Source: Guillardia theta CCMP2712
Lineage: Eukaryota > Cryptophyceae > Pyrenomonadales > Geminigeraceae
DNA length: 52,359 nucleotides
Reading direction: 5' to 3'
Assembly: GCF_000315625.1 (NCBI RefSeq)
Contig: NW_005434620.1
Span: forward strand, 432,244 to 484,602
The notes beneath the pieces were generated by a model. The model made no database searches. It saw only the letters and a list, made by a program, of their open reading frames with translations, and was not told the origin of the DNA. The position numbers were made by a program, and so were the translations under genes. Positions 1-13,675 of the stretch are shown here, piece by piece. The number at the start of each line of letters is the position of its first letter. Positions within the stretch are counted from its first letter, which is position 1.

Positions 1-2445
1 CTCCTCCCCTCCCCTCTCCTTCCTCCCCTCTATTCATATTTACCTCAACAAGAGCTCCATGAAGAGCGCTTACTCCATGTTTGCCGCACATTGAGACCTG
101 ATGAGAAGGGGGAGGAAAGGAGGAAGACCAGGAGAGTCAGGATCGGATGAGGGAAAGGAGGAGAGGAGGAGAGGAGGAGAGGAGGAGAGGAGGAGAGGAG
201 GAGAGGAGGAGAGGAGTTGAAAGATGTGAGGGGAGTAGGAGAGAGGAGAAGTGAAGGTGATAGAAGAAGAACGAAAGAGGCAGGAGGAGGGCGGGGGATG
301 GACATGCCTGTGTGTCGACCAAAAGGGCTTTCGCACTACCGAGGACAGTGATACCATCGTGCTCTTCCGAGAAGATGGTACATCTGAACGAGGATGAAGA
401 GGGCGAATGAGATGTAGTTGAACAGGAACAAGTCATCACAGAATAACGGAGCAGGCAGGCGCGAGCAGGCAGGCAGGCAGAGAATAGGTGAGAAATCGCA
501 CGAGAAAGAATGGAAGAGCGAAGGCAGGAGACAGCGGGGGCAAGGGCTGCTGGAGAGGGAAGGGTAGAAAGAGCAGAGGGAAATAAAAGTTCTTGTGGTG
601 AATAGAACAAAGAAAAAGAAAGCTCATGCGGTACATAGGACATCTCAAACTTACTTGGACAGAAAAATTTTTCCACTCAAGATTTCAAGGCAGCATTTTC
701 GACGATGTCGGATGTTTGGAAACTGTCACAAATCAATTTTCTCTCCACTATCATCACCATCGTCAACAACAACACTACGTCACCAAGTCACCACCAACTT
801 GACCAATACCTTGGTGATCACGTTCAGACATCAACATCAACATCATCTCAATCTCCATCATCAGCATCATTGTCATCTCCATCATCATCTCCATCATCAT
901 CTCCATCTTACCTCCTCCTCGCATGTGCACGATTTCTCTCCTCCATCCGGCGCCCCCCCATCCCGTCCATCCCCTCCCTCCCCTCCCTCCCCTCTTTCCC
1001 CTCGTCCTCCCTCCTCCCTGCTTTCGCAGCGATCGCCAGCGTTCGCCCCCTCCGCCTCCTCTGGTCTCCGTCCTCCCAGCAGCATGATCGTGAGCCCGTT
1101 GATCTCTACGTGCGTCTGGGAACCGACGACGCACACCAGGTACCTTGGGGGAACCTTGCTGTCCCCGCTCCACATCCTCATCACCACTCGCGATCCTCCC
1201 AACCCCCTGCCCTCCTTCTCCTCCTGCAGCCTCGACCGGATTCTTAACCGCTCCTCTGCTCTTTCCTCTTCCTCCCTGTTCCCTCCGTCTTCCTGCTCGT
1301 CCATGGGACCGGCCAGGATCCCTCCTCCCAGCGTCGGAGGGATCGCCATGAGCAGCTCCTCGGGCCACTCGAGGTCGGAGGGGGAGGAGGGAGAGGAGGG
1401 AGAGGAGCTGGAGGAGGATACTTCTTTCAGCTTGTTGGACATGTCATCTTTGTCAGCCAGGCCCCCCAGGGAGCATTTCAGGAATGAGTTTCCCCGCTCG
1501 TAGTCTGTGAGGAGATGTCAAAAGAACTTCAGTCATGCTCTCCACTGCTGTCGTCTTCAATCTTGCCCCACATGTCAACCCTACCATCCCTTCCTATCCT
1601 TACGAAAACAATCACACAGTTACACTTTCCCCCTGTCTCGCCTCCCTCCTCCTCTTCGCTCACTCCATTCATCCCTCTCCATCTCTCTGTACTTCCCACT
1701 TTCTCTCTTCTCCCACCTCTTACTCAAACTTCGCAACAGGGGACAAGGAGGGAAAGCGGCAGGAACTTACTTGATGCCTGGAGTGTCAGTCGTTTGCAGA
1801 TCTTCAGCCCTTGACTTTCCGTGTATTCGCCCTCATGCACTAAGATAACGCTGAAGTCCAAGTGTCAGACAACAAGGGTTCCGATCGGCAGGGTTTCAAA
1901 CCCACACCTCCCTTCCGGAACCTCCTTGATCGCCGAGCTGATCGTTGCAAAGTCTTGCTCTGTTGGTAGGGATATCGGGTTACTTGGGTTGGAAGACAAG
2001 ACAGGACAGGACACGATAGGGCAGGACAGGACAGGACAGGACAGGACAGGACAGGACATGACACGACACGACACGACACGACACGACACGACACGAAATA
2101 ACAATAGCAGCAACGGGAATGATCACGAACCTCTCTTGACGTGTGAGACGTGAAAGTACTTTGCTTCCTGTTTCAGCAATCAGAAACCTCGTAAGTGAAC
2201 ACAAACGATCTACTTCGACGCATCACGAAGGTGAGGTCGACAACAACCATCTTACCTGAGCTATGTACTTGCACATGTCAACATGCAGACGTTTCACTGG
2301 GCTCACGCTCCCGAGCCTGTCATGAAGTCCGCTGAAACATCGCGGATCAACTCTCGTCTAGGAGAACATGGGGAGGGACTAACCATAAGAAAGCAAGCTG
2401 CAGGTCTTCGATTGAGGCCTTGCATCTTTGCATCCCTCTTTCCAT
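1..2445 (-). CDS. Right-handed beta-helix (pectin-lyase-fold) protein, 3' part missing
   Basis: Nine exons can be chained in phase on the minus strand: 2445-2384, 2331-2256, 2167-2131, 1959-1908, 1850-1771, 1504-912, 722-655, 383-304 and 97-74. The last ends at a GTAAG donor, so the gene continues beyond the left edge. The start at 2445 follows an in-frame stop. A typical beta-helix opening is visible: DFATISSAIKEVPEG, then VILVHEGEYTESQGLKI and KRLTLQAS, as in F-box-associated and carbohydrate-binding beta-helix proteins. Later strands include THVEINGLTIMLLGG and EEHDGITVLGSAKALLVDT. A low-complexity acidic/glycine segment sits inside the large exon. Catalytic residues of a lyase or esterase cannot be identified, so the role is unknown. 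The fold is fairly sure, the function is not. Confidence 0.72.
162..218. repeat. GGAGGAGA-type microsatellite in an intron
   Basis: Tandem GAGGAGAG units lie in an intron of the beta-helix gene. On the coding (minus) strand they form a pyrimidine tract upstream of the acceptor. Confidence 0.85.
1998..2096. repeat. GGACA / CGACA pentanucleotide tandem repeats in an intron
   Basis: A run of GGACA units passes directly into a run of CGACA units. The whole tract lies within an intron of the beta-helix gene, between the exons at 2131 and 1959. The two adjoining pentamers differ by a single base, as expected if one arose from the other. Confidence 0.88.
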
Positions 2446-4355
2446 CTGCCTCTGTTAAGATCCAAACATGTCAGGGCAGTAAGCAACAGGTTCAGGAAAA
2501 CAATAGCGGGTTGTCTTGCAATATATCAAAGAAGGAGCGAAATTGGCATGGGAGATCATTACAAGCACATACAGTCACCAGCAGAGGAAATACACAAATG
2601 ATCGCAAAACATCGAACGTGAAGTGAGATGTCAGTATAGCAGCGACACCGAAAACAAGCAATCCTTAGCGACCAGTCATTTCCTTTCGTGGTTGAGGTGT
2701 ACAACATATCACGAATCAATAGCACAAGGAAGATTACGAAAGGATGCTTCAGTCAGACATCGTCAAGGAGAAGGAGGAAGAGGAAGAGGAAGAGGAGAAG
2801 TAGTTGGGAAGAAGGAGGGGAGCAGGAGGGGAGCAGGAGGGGGGCAGGAGGAGGATCGCCATTGTAACGGTGGTCTTGAGGTACAGGCCGGGGTATGGGG
2901 GAAGTCAGGGGTATGCCAGGTGAGATCGATGCCATGAATTAGGGTAGGGGTAGTAGTTCTCCTCAGGACCGGTCATTTTATGATAAAAATGTATGAAAAT
3001 AGAGGGTTATAGTATGAAGGGTAGTCGAGAAAGGGGGTGGTGGATGAAAGGGTGGGGTGGAGGCTATTGGTTTCCTTTGGGAACGGCTGAGGCAGGCTCA
3101 TCTCCATGGAGCGACGGTATAACGGTAAATAACCGTTTGCTGGAGGATCTCTGCAACGGTGTAACGGGCTGACGACTGAGAGAGTACCGGTACTGAAGAC
3201 AATCGGTCTCATATGACATAGGGTGGGTATATACCCACCCCTACCTCGGACTGAAAGTAAATAGGGTTCTGGACCCCACCCCAGGGAGATCATCACATGT
3301 TCTAGAGACTTCCCCTAGACCGCACCCACCCCCTCTCACCACCTACCCCCTTAATTCCATGGTTTTACAACATCCTTTGTCTGTACCCCTCCTGTGCCAA
3401 GGTGAGTTGTGCTCTCTCATTTGCGGGGGTGGGGTAGGAGATCCTGGGTAATTCAATTTTACTCACCAAAATTTAATTAATGAACATAGTTGGGCAGCAA
3501 GTGTATCATCTTATATGGTTCCTGTATCCACCAAACAAAATTAAGTTGCTGTCCTTCCAAAACATAACGAAGGGTGGTGTCAGCACAAATAAGCGCACAG
3601 CTAGGGTAGGGTTCTTTGCCATGGACTAGGGTAGGTGTCGAAGCAAGGAATTGCATAGGGTCTGCTTCAAACTGGGTGAAATTTAAGGGGTAGGTAGTAC
3701 AGAATCACTGGTATATATTACCAATATTGCAACGGAGAAAGACAGGTAGGGTATCTAGTATTGTGGGTAGGGGTAAATTTCGAACGGGTGGTGCTGACAA
3801 AGTAGGGTCTTGTTGGATGAAACGGGGTGCTCTTGATTTGAAAGAGGGGACGTAGGGGGTGGGTTGGGAAGTGGGGGTGGTGGAATGGGGGTGAGGAGGT
3901 GGGGGTGGGGGTTATTGGGTTGCAAGGACGCGCGGAGATGCTGTCGGCGATGCGCGGACGGGTGAGGGAAGAGGAAGAGGAGGAGAGGAGGAAGAGGAGG
4001 AGAGGAGGAAGAGGAGGAGATGGTTTACAGAGCGAAGAATCAAAGATAGCAAGACGCAGACACGAACAGAAAGTGAGAAACAGGAACAGAATGAGGATGA
4101 GGATGGGGGCATGGAAGTGGATAACATGAACAGGAGACAAGCGTGCTGGTGCTGGTGCTTATGATGGTACTGATGCTGATGCTGGTGCTTGTGATGGTAC
4201 TGATGCTGATGCTGGTGCTTGTTTTGTTTTGTTGGTTGATAACTATCGATCGTAAGTCCATGCTAGTGAGCAAGAGCCATGGTGAGAGTGTGGGATAGAA
4301 GAAAGTTAGTTCGAGGGAACAAAAGCTGTCGGTGGAGACAACCGAATCGAGCAAG
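2446..4355. other. Divergent intergenic spacer with G-tract island
   Basis: No gene is supported here. It separates the 5' ends of the beta-helix gene (minus) and the lipoamide dehydrogenase gene (plus). From about 2935 to 3910 it is studded with GGGTAGGGG, GGGGTGGGG and their complements on both strands. Purine-rich GGAGG runs occur at about 2765-2850 and 3965-4020, followed by a 30-bp minisatellite. Open frames here are short and low in complexity. Confidence 0.75.
4150..4221. repeat. 30-bp minisatellite, about 2.4 copies
   Basis: The unit starts TGCTGGTGCTT and ends TGATGCTGA. Copies begin at 4150 and 4180 and differ by one base; a partial copy begins at 4210. It lies about 130 bp upstream of the lipoamide dehydrogenase start codon. 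Confidence 0.85.
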
Positions 4356-6750
<2,395 letters not shown>

Positions 6751-6874
6751 GGCGGAGGAAGGGACGGATGTAAGCAGGGAGTGAAGTTAGGAGATCGATA
6801 CCCACATGTAGTTGTGGCTAATGCCAGCAGCGTGTTTTCAAAGTTTGCGATTGAAAGTTGAAGATTTCAACGAG

Positions 6875-9800
6875 TCATCGGAAGTACTTGTAGTTGAGAG
6901 TGAGATCGGCTCCAAGCCTGGCCCTCTCAATCAGCTTGAGGGTCCCGCTAGATAGCTCAGGGTCAGCGGGAGGACGAGGCTGAAAGGGGCCAGTACCTGT
7001 TCTTGGGTATGTGCATCCTATCCATCTTGGCAACGATCTCCTCGACTTCCTTGTGATCGACGCAGCTAGGGAGCAGCATGAGAGAGGCCAGGAGGGAGAC
7101 AGGTCGAGTTACCATCGCAGCGCCGCGTTCATCATCACCGTGTCTGGCATGAGGCCATGGCTTTCTGCAAGGTCAAGGAGCCCCAAGCCAACCTGAGCAA
7201 GTAGAGTGAATGAGAGAAGGAGGGAGGAAGGGTGGAAAGAGGAGGGAGCAGACGTACTTGGTTCCTTCCGACAGCTCCGAAGGCATCCATCATAGCTGCA
7301 TACGCAACCTGCACAGCAGGAGCTCAGGTTCAACTCTCGTCAGCCTCCATCCTGTCACCGTCGTCCTCTTGCTCATCCTTAGGTTCCTGAAAACCACCCA
7401 TGCCCGCTGAACCGCATTGACACGCTGGGGAGTGACCATCCTGGAGGACGAGTCAGCACATCTGCTGCCCTCCAAGAGCACGCCTGCCTCATTCCCCCTG
7501 TCAGACGAGCACAATGGCAGAAGTAGGTGATGGTGTAGGCATCAGGCGTGTATCCCCTTGCCTCGATCGCTTCCAGAACTGCTTCTGCCTCCTCAAACTT
7601 CGCCTTCCTCCATGCTAAGAAGCCGCTCATGGCCTGCAGTAAAGTAAGAAGGGAAGCGAGTCGAGCAATCCTGACCTCCATCAGCACGTTATAGGTGACC
7701 AGCGAGGGTTTAATGCCCTCCTGCTGCATCTGATACATCACCAGCTCTGCCTCCCTCACGTCCACCTTGCCGACTTTGGCTTGTACGGCGATGATCTGAT
7801 AAAAGTTGAGAGGTTCAAAGAGAGCGAGCGACAGAAAAGAGCAGGAGAGGGAGCGAGCGACAGGAAGATGGGAAGGATGGTTAAGAAACCGCGCGAGCTT
7901 GAGACTGAGGTTATCAGGAGAAATGATGAAGGTTGGACTAGGGCAGAGATTGGCAACGAGGAGGAAGAAGAGGGAGAAGACTAGGGAAGGTGAGGAAGAG
8001 GAAGGTAATCGAGTGGAAGGTGGGATAGGAGGAGGAGGAGGAGGAGGAGGTGGTGGTGGTGGTGGACTGCAAGAGTCGTCATTTCACCTCCAGGAACTTG
8101 GTGTAAGTGATGATGTCCGGGGAGATGCTCAACCTCCTCATCTCAAAGATGAAATCTTCAGCATCCCGAATGCTCGCAGCGTTGGACTTGGCCAGGGCAG
8201 TAACACAGCAGAGGGCACTGTAGTGAGGTTCAGAGAGGGAAGAGGGGAGGAGGTAGAGGCGACCTGTTGAAAGTGACAACGTCCATGGCAATGCTCTTGC
8301 TCTTCATCTCCCGGAAGATCTCCCGGACGTCTTTGATGGTGATGGAAGGAGCGTCCTTATTGAGACGGCTGCGGCTCGCTATGCGGCTCATGATCTCGAA
8401 GAGGGAGTTGCAGGTGTAGGTGTTCATGGTCAGCCCAGCATCGTCGATCGTCTTCAGCACATATCTCACGTCCTTCATCGCTGCCTTGTCGTGGTATATT
8501 GCTCCAGCAATCGCAAACAGGATGAGGTTGTAAGACTGAATGTCACACACTGCCCCGAGCTTGTTGGCTTCTTGAACTACCGTCCAGATCTCTTCTACCT
8601 TCAGTTTGCCACGTGAAGAAAGACTTCCAACAAACATCAGAAGAGAGTTCAATGATGCTGTATCCGGCATAATTCCGATAGAGCGCATCTCATCCAACCA
8701 CATCAACGATTGACTCCCGTTGTAGTCTACCCCGTTCTTGCAAGCTTGGGCAGCAGAGTAGAACAGAGTATTGAAAGACACAAGATCACGCTTCACTTCA
8801 AACTCTTTCATCACTTGGAATATTTCGTCGATCTCTCGAAGACTCTGCGTCGCAGGAACCAGATTCTTCTTCTTTCTTATGGTGCTCTTGAGGTCAGCCG
8901 AGTCGAAAGAAATCTTCATCAGAGTATTAAACGAAATGACATCAGGCTGAATTTCGATCAGCTTCATTCTCTTGACAAGCTCCATTGAGCTGTTAAACGT
9001 CACGATTCCCAGCTGGCTTAGAGTGCTGTATGCGCTCAAGGCAGTGTTGAACGTGACGACATCGGGCTTGACCTCATTGCTCTGCATGTGCTCCATAACC
9101 TTCTGGATGTAAGTGAACTCCAAGGAAGCAGCTGTCTCGTTGCCTTCCAAGCCTCGGATCCTGTTGGCAACAACCAGCATTGCAGAGTTGTACAAGACGG
9201 TCTGGCTACGAACTGATACTCGAGTCCGTTTCACGCTATAGAACTCATCCAACATCTTGATAGCATCCTCCCCGCAGGCCTTGCCCTCACTTGCAAGCTC
9301 GGCCAAGAACTGAGCCAACGAGATCCAAGTTCCTACCTTCAGCTTCACTCCTGCAGAGGCTGCTCTTCTCCGAAAGGCCTCCAACTCGTTGGAACCGACT
9401 GGATTGTCCTGAGCTTTGTTCGACATGATCTTGAAAAACAAGTCGAAGGTGGACGCGTCCGGCGGCACTCCCTGCGCGGCCATCTCTCCCAGGATCCTCT
9501 CCCCATCGTAAATCTTGCAGCAACCTTGCTTCCTCAACTCCACAATGACTGCCAGGAGCAAATGATAGAACTTGTGGGAGCAGAACAGGCGTCGGCTGGA
9601 AGCAAGCTGCAAGAGCTGATCCACATGCGACAAACTTCCTTGCTCCTTCTGCGCTATCTGAACATACCAGGTCGCCAGTGACTCCAGCGCTTCTTTCTGC
9701 TCAAGGATAGACCAAGAACGCTGAGATTGCACGAAGATGCTTATGGCCTCGTCGAAGTTGCACTTCCCGCTCTTCATACAGGAGCCCAGGTCCTTCAGGT

Positions 9801-10299
9801 AGCTGCAGCATTCGATCGCTTGCTGGGGGGCGCTGAGGAGGATGACCCCTTTGGAGCTGTGCCCTGGAGAGAGCGATCGGATCACCAGCCTGTCGGATGA
9901 GTGTGTCCTGAACGGGAGCCTTACATTGAGATGGGCATAGAATCTTCCTTTAACGTCCATGGGGCACTGCCTCGTAACTCGTGGAGAGTGCAGCGGCTTC
10001 CTCCGAAGATCGGGGACCGTGGGAAGGAATATGAATGAGAGAGGCTGGGCAAAGGCGCACGAGCACGTCATGAAAGGAGGAAGCTGTGACCTGGTGGCGA
10101 GAGAAAGAATAACTGGGGGGAAGGACAAGGAGTGCAAGGACGATAGAAATGATGATGATGATGATGACGATGATGACGATGATGACGATGATGATGAGAT
10201 GGTGGTGGTGGTGGTGGAGGAGGAGGAGGAGGAGGAGGAGGGCAGCATTCCACCCCATATCGCCGCCACCGCCATGAAGAGTCTCATCAACTGTGCCAT
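6875..10299 (-). CDS. Pentatricopeptide repeat (PPR) protein, organellar
   Basis: PPR proteins bind organellar RNA and act in its processing, editing, stability or translation. Nine exons (10299-8264, 8217-8088, 7795-7676, 7633-7482, 7440-7398, 7308-7258, 7192-7113, 7065-6997, 6947-6875) sum to 2754 nt, 917 residues. PPR signatures recur, such as VKPDVVTFNTALSAYSTL, IQPDVISFNTLMKIS, IMPDTASLNSLLMF, ISPDIITYTKFLE and IKPSLVTYNVLME. The start MAQLMRLFMAVAAIWGG was chosen because the upstream open frame is only GC-rich spacer. It is followed by a long Ser/Thr homopolymer encoded by a microsatellite, then the repeats, which suits an N-terminal targeting segment. No DYW or SMR domain was seen. Its target RNA cannot be read from sequence. 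Confidence 0.88.
8028..8066. repeat. GGA/GGT triplet tract in a PPR-gene intron
   Basis: A short run of GGA followed by GGT triplets lies in the intron between the exons at 8088 and 7795. It is pyrimidine-rich on the coding strand. Confidence 0.7.
10150..10242. repeat. GAT/GAC and GGT/GGA triplet microsatellite inside coding sequence
   Basis: Triplet repeats run through the first exon of the PPR gene. Read on the minus strand they encode the Ser and Thr homopolymers of the N-terminal region. Both strands are open in several frames here, which creates false short ORFs. Confidence 0.85.
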
Positions 10300-10834
10300 C
10301 CCGACCCCAACACAAAAACCCACCCCCCACCCCCCGATGCGGATGTTTTGATATACCCCAACACTGAGTTGGTAATAACGGTTTTGTAACTGTAAGTCAG
10401 CCGAAGCCCCGGGTCCGGGCCGGCCCCCGGGCCGGATCCCGGCCCGGGCCGGCGGCCGACACAGGCTGGGCCCGGGCGCGGCCGGGCCCGGCGTCCCCAA
10501 GTGACTCAGTCACTGATCGCATGCCCCGGCATCACAATGATGTGCGCCGGGTGTCTGGATGTCACGGGGTGGTCGTGTCGGAGACTTCCGAGAAGCAGTA
10601 CGAGGACAATCAGGATGTCGCACAGGCCAAACGGCGAGAAGAGAAAAGACAGCGAGAACCAAACCTAATCCTGCCGACTGCTGTCCCCCAAACTTAACTG
10701 ATACCTCGGAGAGTGTATAACGGCAGCCGCCCCGGGAGTCATCCCCGCGGCGGCGGCGCACTCCGCCGGGCCAGCCTGGGACTGGGCCCCGGCCCGCCGG
10801 CCCGCCGGGCCAGGGCCTTTTCAACCGCTTGTCA
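10300..10834. other. Divergent spacer with two GC-rich self-complementary blocks
   Basis: This spacer separates the divergent starts of the PPR gene and the orphan gene. It contains dense CCGG/GGCCCGGGCC blocks at about 10403-10497 and 10735-10815, both rich in palindromes. Between them is about 240 bp of ordinary composition. No gene is supported. Confidence 0.7.
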
Positions 10835-12574
10835 ATGTTCAGCACCCCTGCTGGAGGAATGGCGGCAGGAAATGTGCCGCGGAGGAGAAAGGGGGCAACT
10901 GAAGAAGAGGAGGAGCGAAGGGGAGACTGGCTGCTAAGAGAACCCAAGAACACTGAGTGGGTCCTCCGCTCTTTCAACAGGTTTCCTGCTGCCGTCCTCC
11001 TGCCATGCCAGGGAACTGACGTAACTGCAGGAGCAAGCCCTTCCAGTTCCAAGTGGCGAGCAGCCATAGAGCGCTGGGTTCATCGAGACTGTCACAGCCC
11101 GATAGCAAGTCAAACTTGACACAGTTCAGCGTAATGCCTGATACAGGCCTTCTATTCAGCAGGGAAGAAAAGTTGAAGTTTGCTAGTAGAATGTTGAACA
11201 GGCTGTTGAGCAACAACAAGAAAGTCTACTCGCCGTCATCGAGTGATCGGGGGAACGAGCCACGGCTCTCGACCGAGCCGATGAGGAGGTCAAGCCTTGT
11301 GGAGAGCATCCAAAACAACATCGTTATCCAAGACTCTCTCTGCACTGCACGCGCAGCATTGACAAGTAGCAAGATAAGGTCCAGAGCCGACGTCAAGAGA
11401 TACGAATCGCCTCAGCCGTCTCCCACACAAGACTTGTCTCAGATCGACGAACTACAGCCGAGCATCGCAAAAATGCGAACGGAGAACCATGAGCAGTCCG
11501 CTCAGTCACCCGGAATGTTCGAAGCTTCGCACCATGTGCTACGAGCGAGGACTGCAAACAAACCTGATGTAATCGGATGGATGTCATGACAGGAAACTGA
11601 CACCACAGAACAGAAGAAAGAATCTTACATGGACAAACATTACCAAGATCGAAGGATGTATCAGGTCAAAACAGCTGAAGTGTTGGCTCTGTGATGCGAC
11701 CTTGGCAGAACAAAATGTATACAGTCCTTGTCCAAGGATCAGAACAAGAAAACGAGATCATAGACGATGATGAAGAAGCTCATGACATCAACAATACAAC
11801 GAACAAGTTGGTCAACGATCGATGGTGGTAAGGAGTTTCTGGTGAAATCCATTAAGAATCATTTTGAGATTTCTGTAGGGTTAGAAGCCGAAACGAGTCA
11901 AGAAACCATGGTCGAGCCCCGCGTACGCCATACACTCGTGTAGCAAGCCCGTTGTTGACTACAAACTCACAATCCAGCAAGTAAATTTCATTTGTTACTT
12001 TTGAATACTTGATCTTTACAGATTTCTTGGCTCCCAGGTCCAATCAGCAGAAACCAAGATCTAACAGCGTTACAGTACTTCCATCAAAGGAATCCGATCA
12101 GGTTTGCTGATTTCATGTGTAAAAGGTCCGCTCTAACTGCACGCTTTTGATTTCTACAGCAGAGTTATCTTTGCAGTGAGTTTCACCCGGTGCTGAGTAG
12201 GCCTTCATTTGAATATCCTTTGCAGATCCTTCACCGATTGTTCCTTTCACGGGCGGGAGCGATCGTCAGGCAATGGTTGCTTCACCTTGCCCGATCCGAC
12301 AGGCATCACCGACTGAGCTTGTCTCCAGGCTCTGTCGAACATCCACTGGTTGTCAGACAACGAGTTGTCTATAGACGACACGATGAAAACTCTGGAAGCC
12401 TCCCCCATCCAGACCATCCTGCGCCATGAGGATTCTTTGAGCCCCTGGGGCTTGTCGAGGGGAACAGGCACTTCCTTTCAGTCTCTTCCAGTCTCGCTGA
12501 TCGGTCACTACAGGGAGGTCACCGGCGGGTTCAAGTCTCAGCCGGACCCATCCAAGGAACAAACGCTGAGGTGA
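10835..12574 (+). CDS. Orphan nine-exon protein, 446 residues, function unknown
   Basis: I do not recognise this protein. Exons 10835-10980, 11031-11568, 11609-11723, 11764-11827, 11879-11980, 12038-12101, 12160-12175, 12226-12275 and 12329-12574 join in phase. They sum to exactly 1341 nt. The start is MFSTPAGGMAAGNVPRRRKG, followed by a run of Glu. The middle is Ser/Pro/Gln-rich and probably disordered (SPTQDLSQIDELQPS). A short Cys-containing piece, KCWLCDATLAEQN, resembles half a zinc knuckle, then an acidic patch EIIDDDEEAHD follows. The C-terminus contains LSIDDTMKTLEASPIQ and LSPWGLSRGTG. Exon 7 is only 16 nt. The donor at 11724 is the weakest junction; a split into two genes around 11589-11694 is the main alternative. 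Confidence 0.6.
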
Positions 12575-12855
12575 AGGAAGACCGGGTGCAGGACAAGGTT
12601 GTTGGAGAAGGCGACTGAGGCAAAGACTGTAAATGTTCACGTGTGCATAGCAATAGTCTAGTGCATCTCTTATCCTCATTGGGGGGATCATCGATGTTTT
12701 GTCCATCACATGGTCATGCTGGATCGATCGATCGGAATCTCACATCCCGGTAGAAATGTCAGTTCACGTAAGATTGTACATCAGCTTCACTTGAGCCCTT
12801 GCCCCCCTCCCCCTTGTATGTTGCTAGGAGTACTTCAACATGCCGCATTCTGGTT

Positions 12856-13675
12856 TTAATCCTTACCCATAGAGCCTTTCTGCGGCACTTCAATGCACTT
12901 GGTCGGCATGTTTGGATACTGCTTCAAGCAAGCAGCAAGCTTGAAGGCTTGCATGTACCTTTCCTCCTCAGGACTCTGTGGAGAAGCGTCGAAGGACAAG
13001 TCAAGGGCTACGGCATCATCGATGTCTGCTCCTGCCCTCATTCGTTAGCAAAGCACGCCCTTTTCCCCCCCATCACAGCCGCACCTGCCGACACGAGCGC
13101 GTTGACGACTTGGCCCCAGCCATGCGCGGATGCAAAGTGGATGGGCTTGAAGCCGCTGGAGAGGGTCAAGAGGAGCGGGAAAAGACTTTCCTTCACCTCC
13201 TCGTCGCTGCGTTCACGTCTGCGCCATGCTCTATCAGCAGCTCCACACACCTGACGTCTCCTGAAGGAACAGTCAGCGAGCCTCCTCCGTAGGTACCGCT
13301 GCCTCCACCATATCTCGCCGCATGATGCAAGGACGTGCATTGCAGGTCGGGATCCGCGTCGTCGACGGCTGCTCCATGAAGCAGAAGCATCTGCAGCATG
13401 TCGAAGTTCCCCTCCTGCGCAGCTGCTCGAAGTATCGCTCCCTTGTCCGCGTTCTGCCGCAGCTCATCTCAGCACACAGCAGCCCCCCTGGATCCTCTCA
13501 CCTCCTCGTCAACCTCCATCCCGCTCGATTCTGCCCCCCTGAAAAACTCTCCTCCTCCCCTCAAATCCATCGTGGACCTCCCGAACGCGACTGGGTATGA
13601 TGCCCTGGCCGATGGCGAGGGAACCAGCAGCAAGAGCAACAAGATGCCTATCGTCTCCCAGATCCGTTCTCTCAT
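12856..13675 (-). CDS. Ankyrin-repeat protein with N-terminal signal peptide
   Basis: Five exons (13675-13502, 13453-13309, 13260-13197, 13155-13085, 13031-12856) sum to 630 nt, 209 residues. The N-terminus is a classical signal peptide: MRERIWETIGI, a leucine run, then a small-residue cleavage zone around PSPSARA. About 60 residues later come two to three ankyrin repeats, recognisable in AILRAAAQEGNFDMLQMLLL, TSLHHAAR, CVELLIEHGADVN and GFKPIHFASAHGWGQVVNAL. A degenerate repeat with AGADID ends the array. The stretch YPVAFGRS after the signal peptide has an Ala-Phe step, which resembles the bipartite plastid-targeting junction of algae with red secondary plastids. ER or secretory localisation is equally possible. 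Confidence 0.78.

Noticed and set aside
1840-2204. Minus-strand frames with repeated VVSCR or LSCPV units
   Set aside because: They are produced by the GGACA/CGACA tandem repeats inside an intron of the beta-helix gene.
4150-4221. CRISPR-like array
   Set aside because: The 30-bp units are directly tandem with no spacers, and the organism is a eukaryote.
10300-10500. Upstream extension of the PPR reading frame beginning MGTPGPAAPG
   Set aside because: It is encoded by the GC-rich palindromic spacer, has only Pro/Gly/Arg-type composition, and the internal MAQLMRLF start gives a better targeting peptide.
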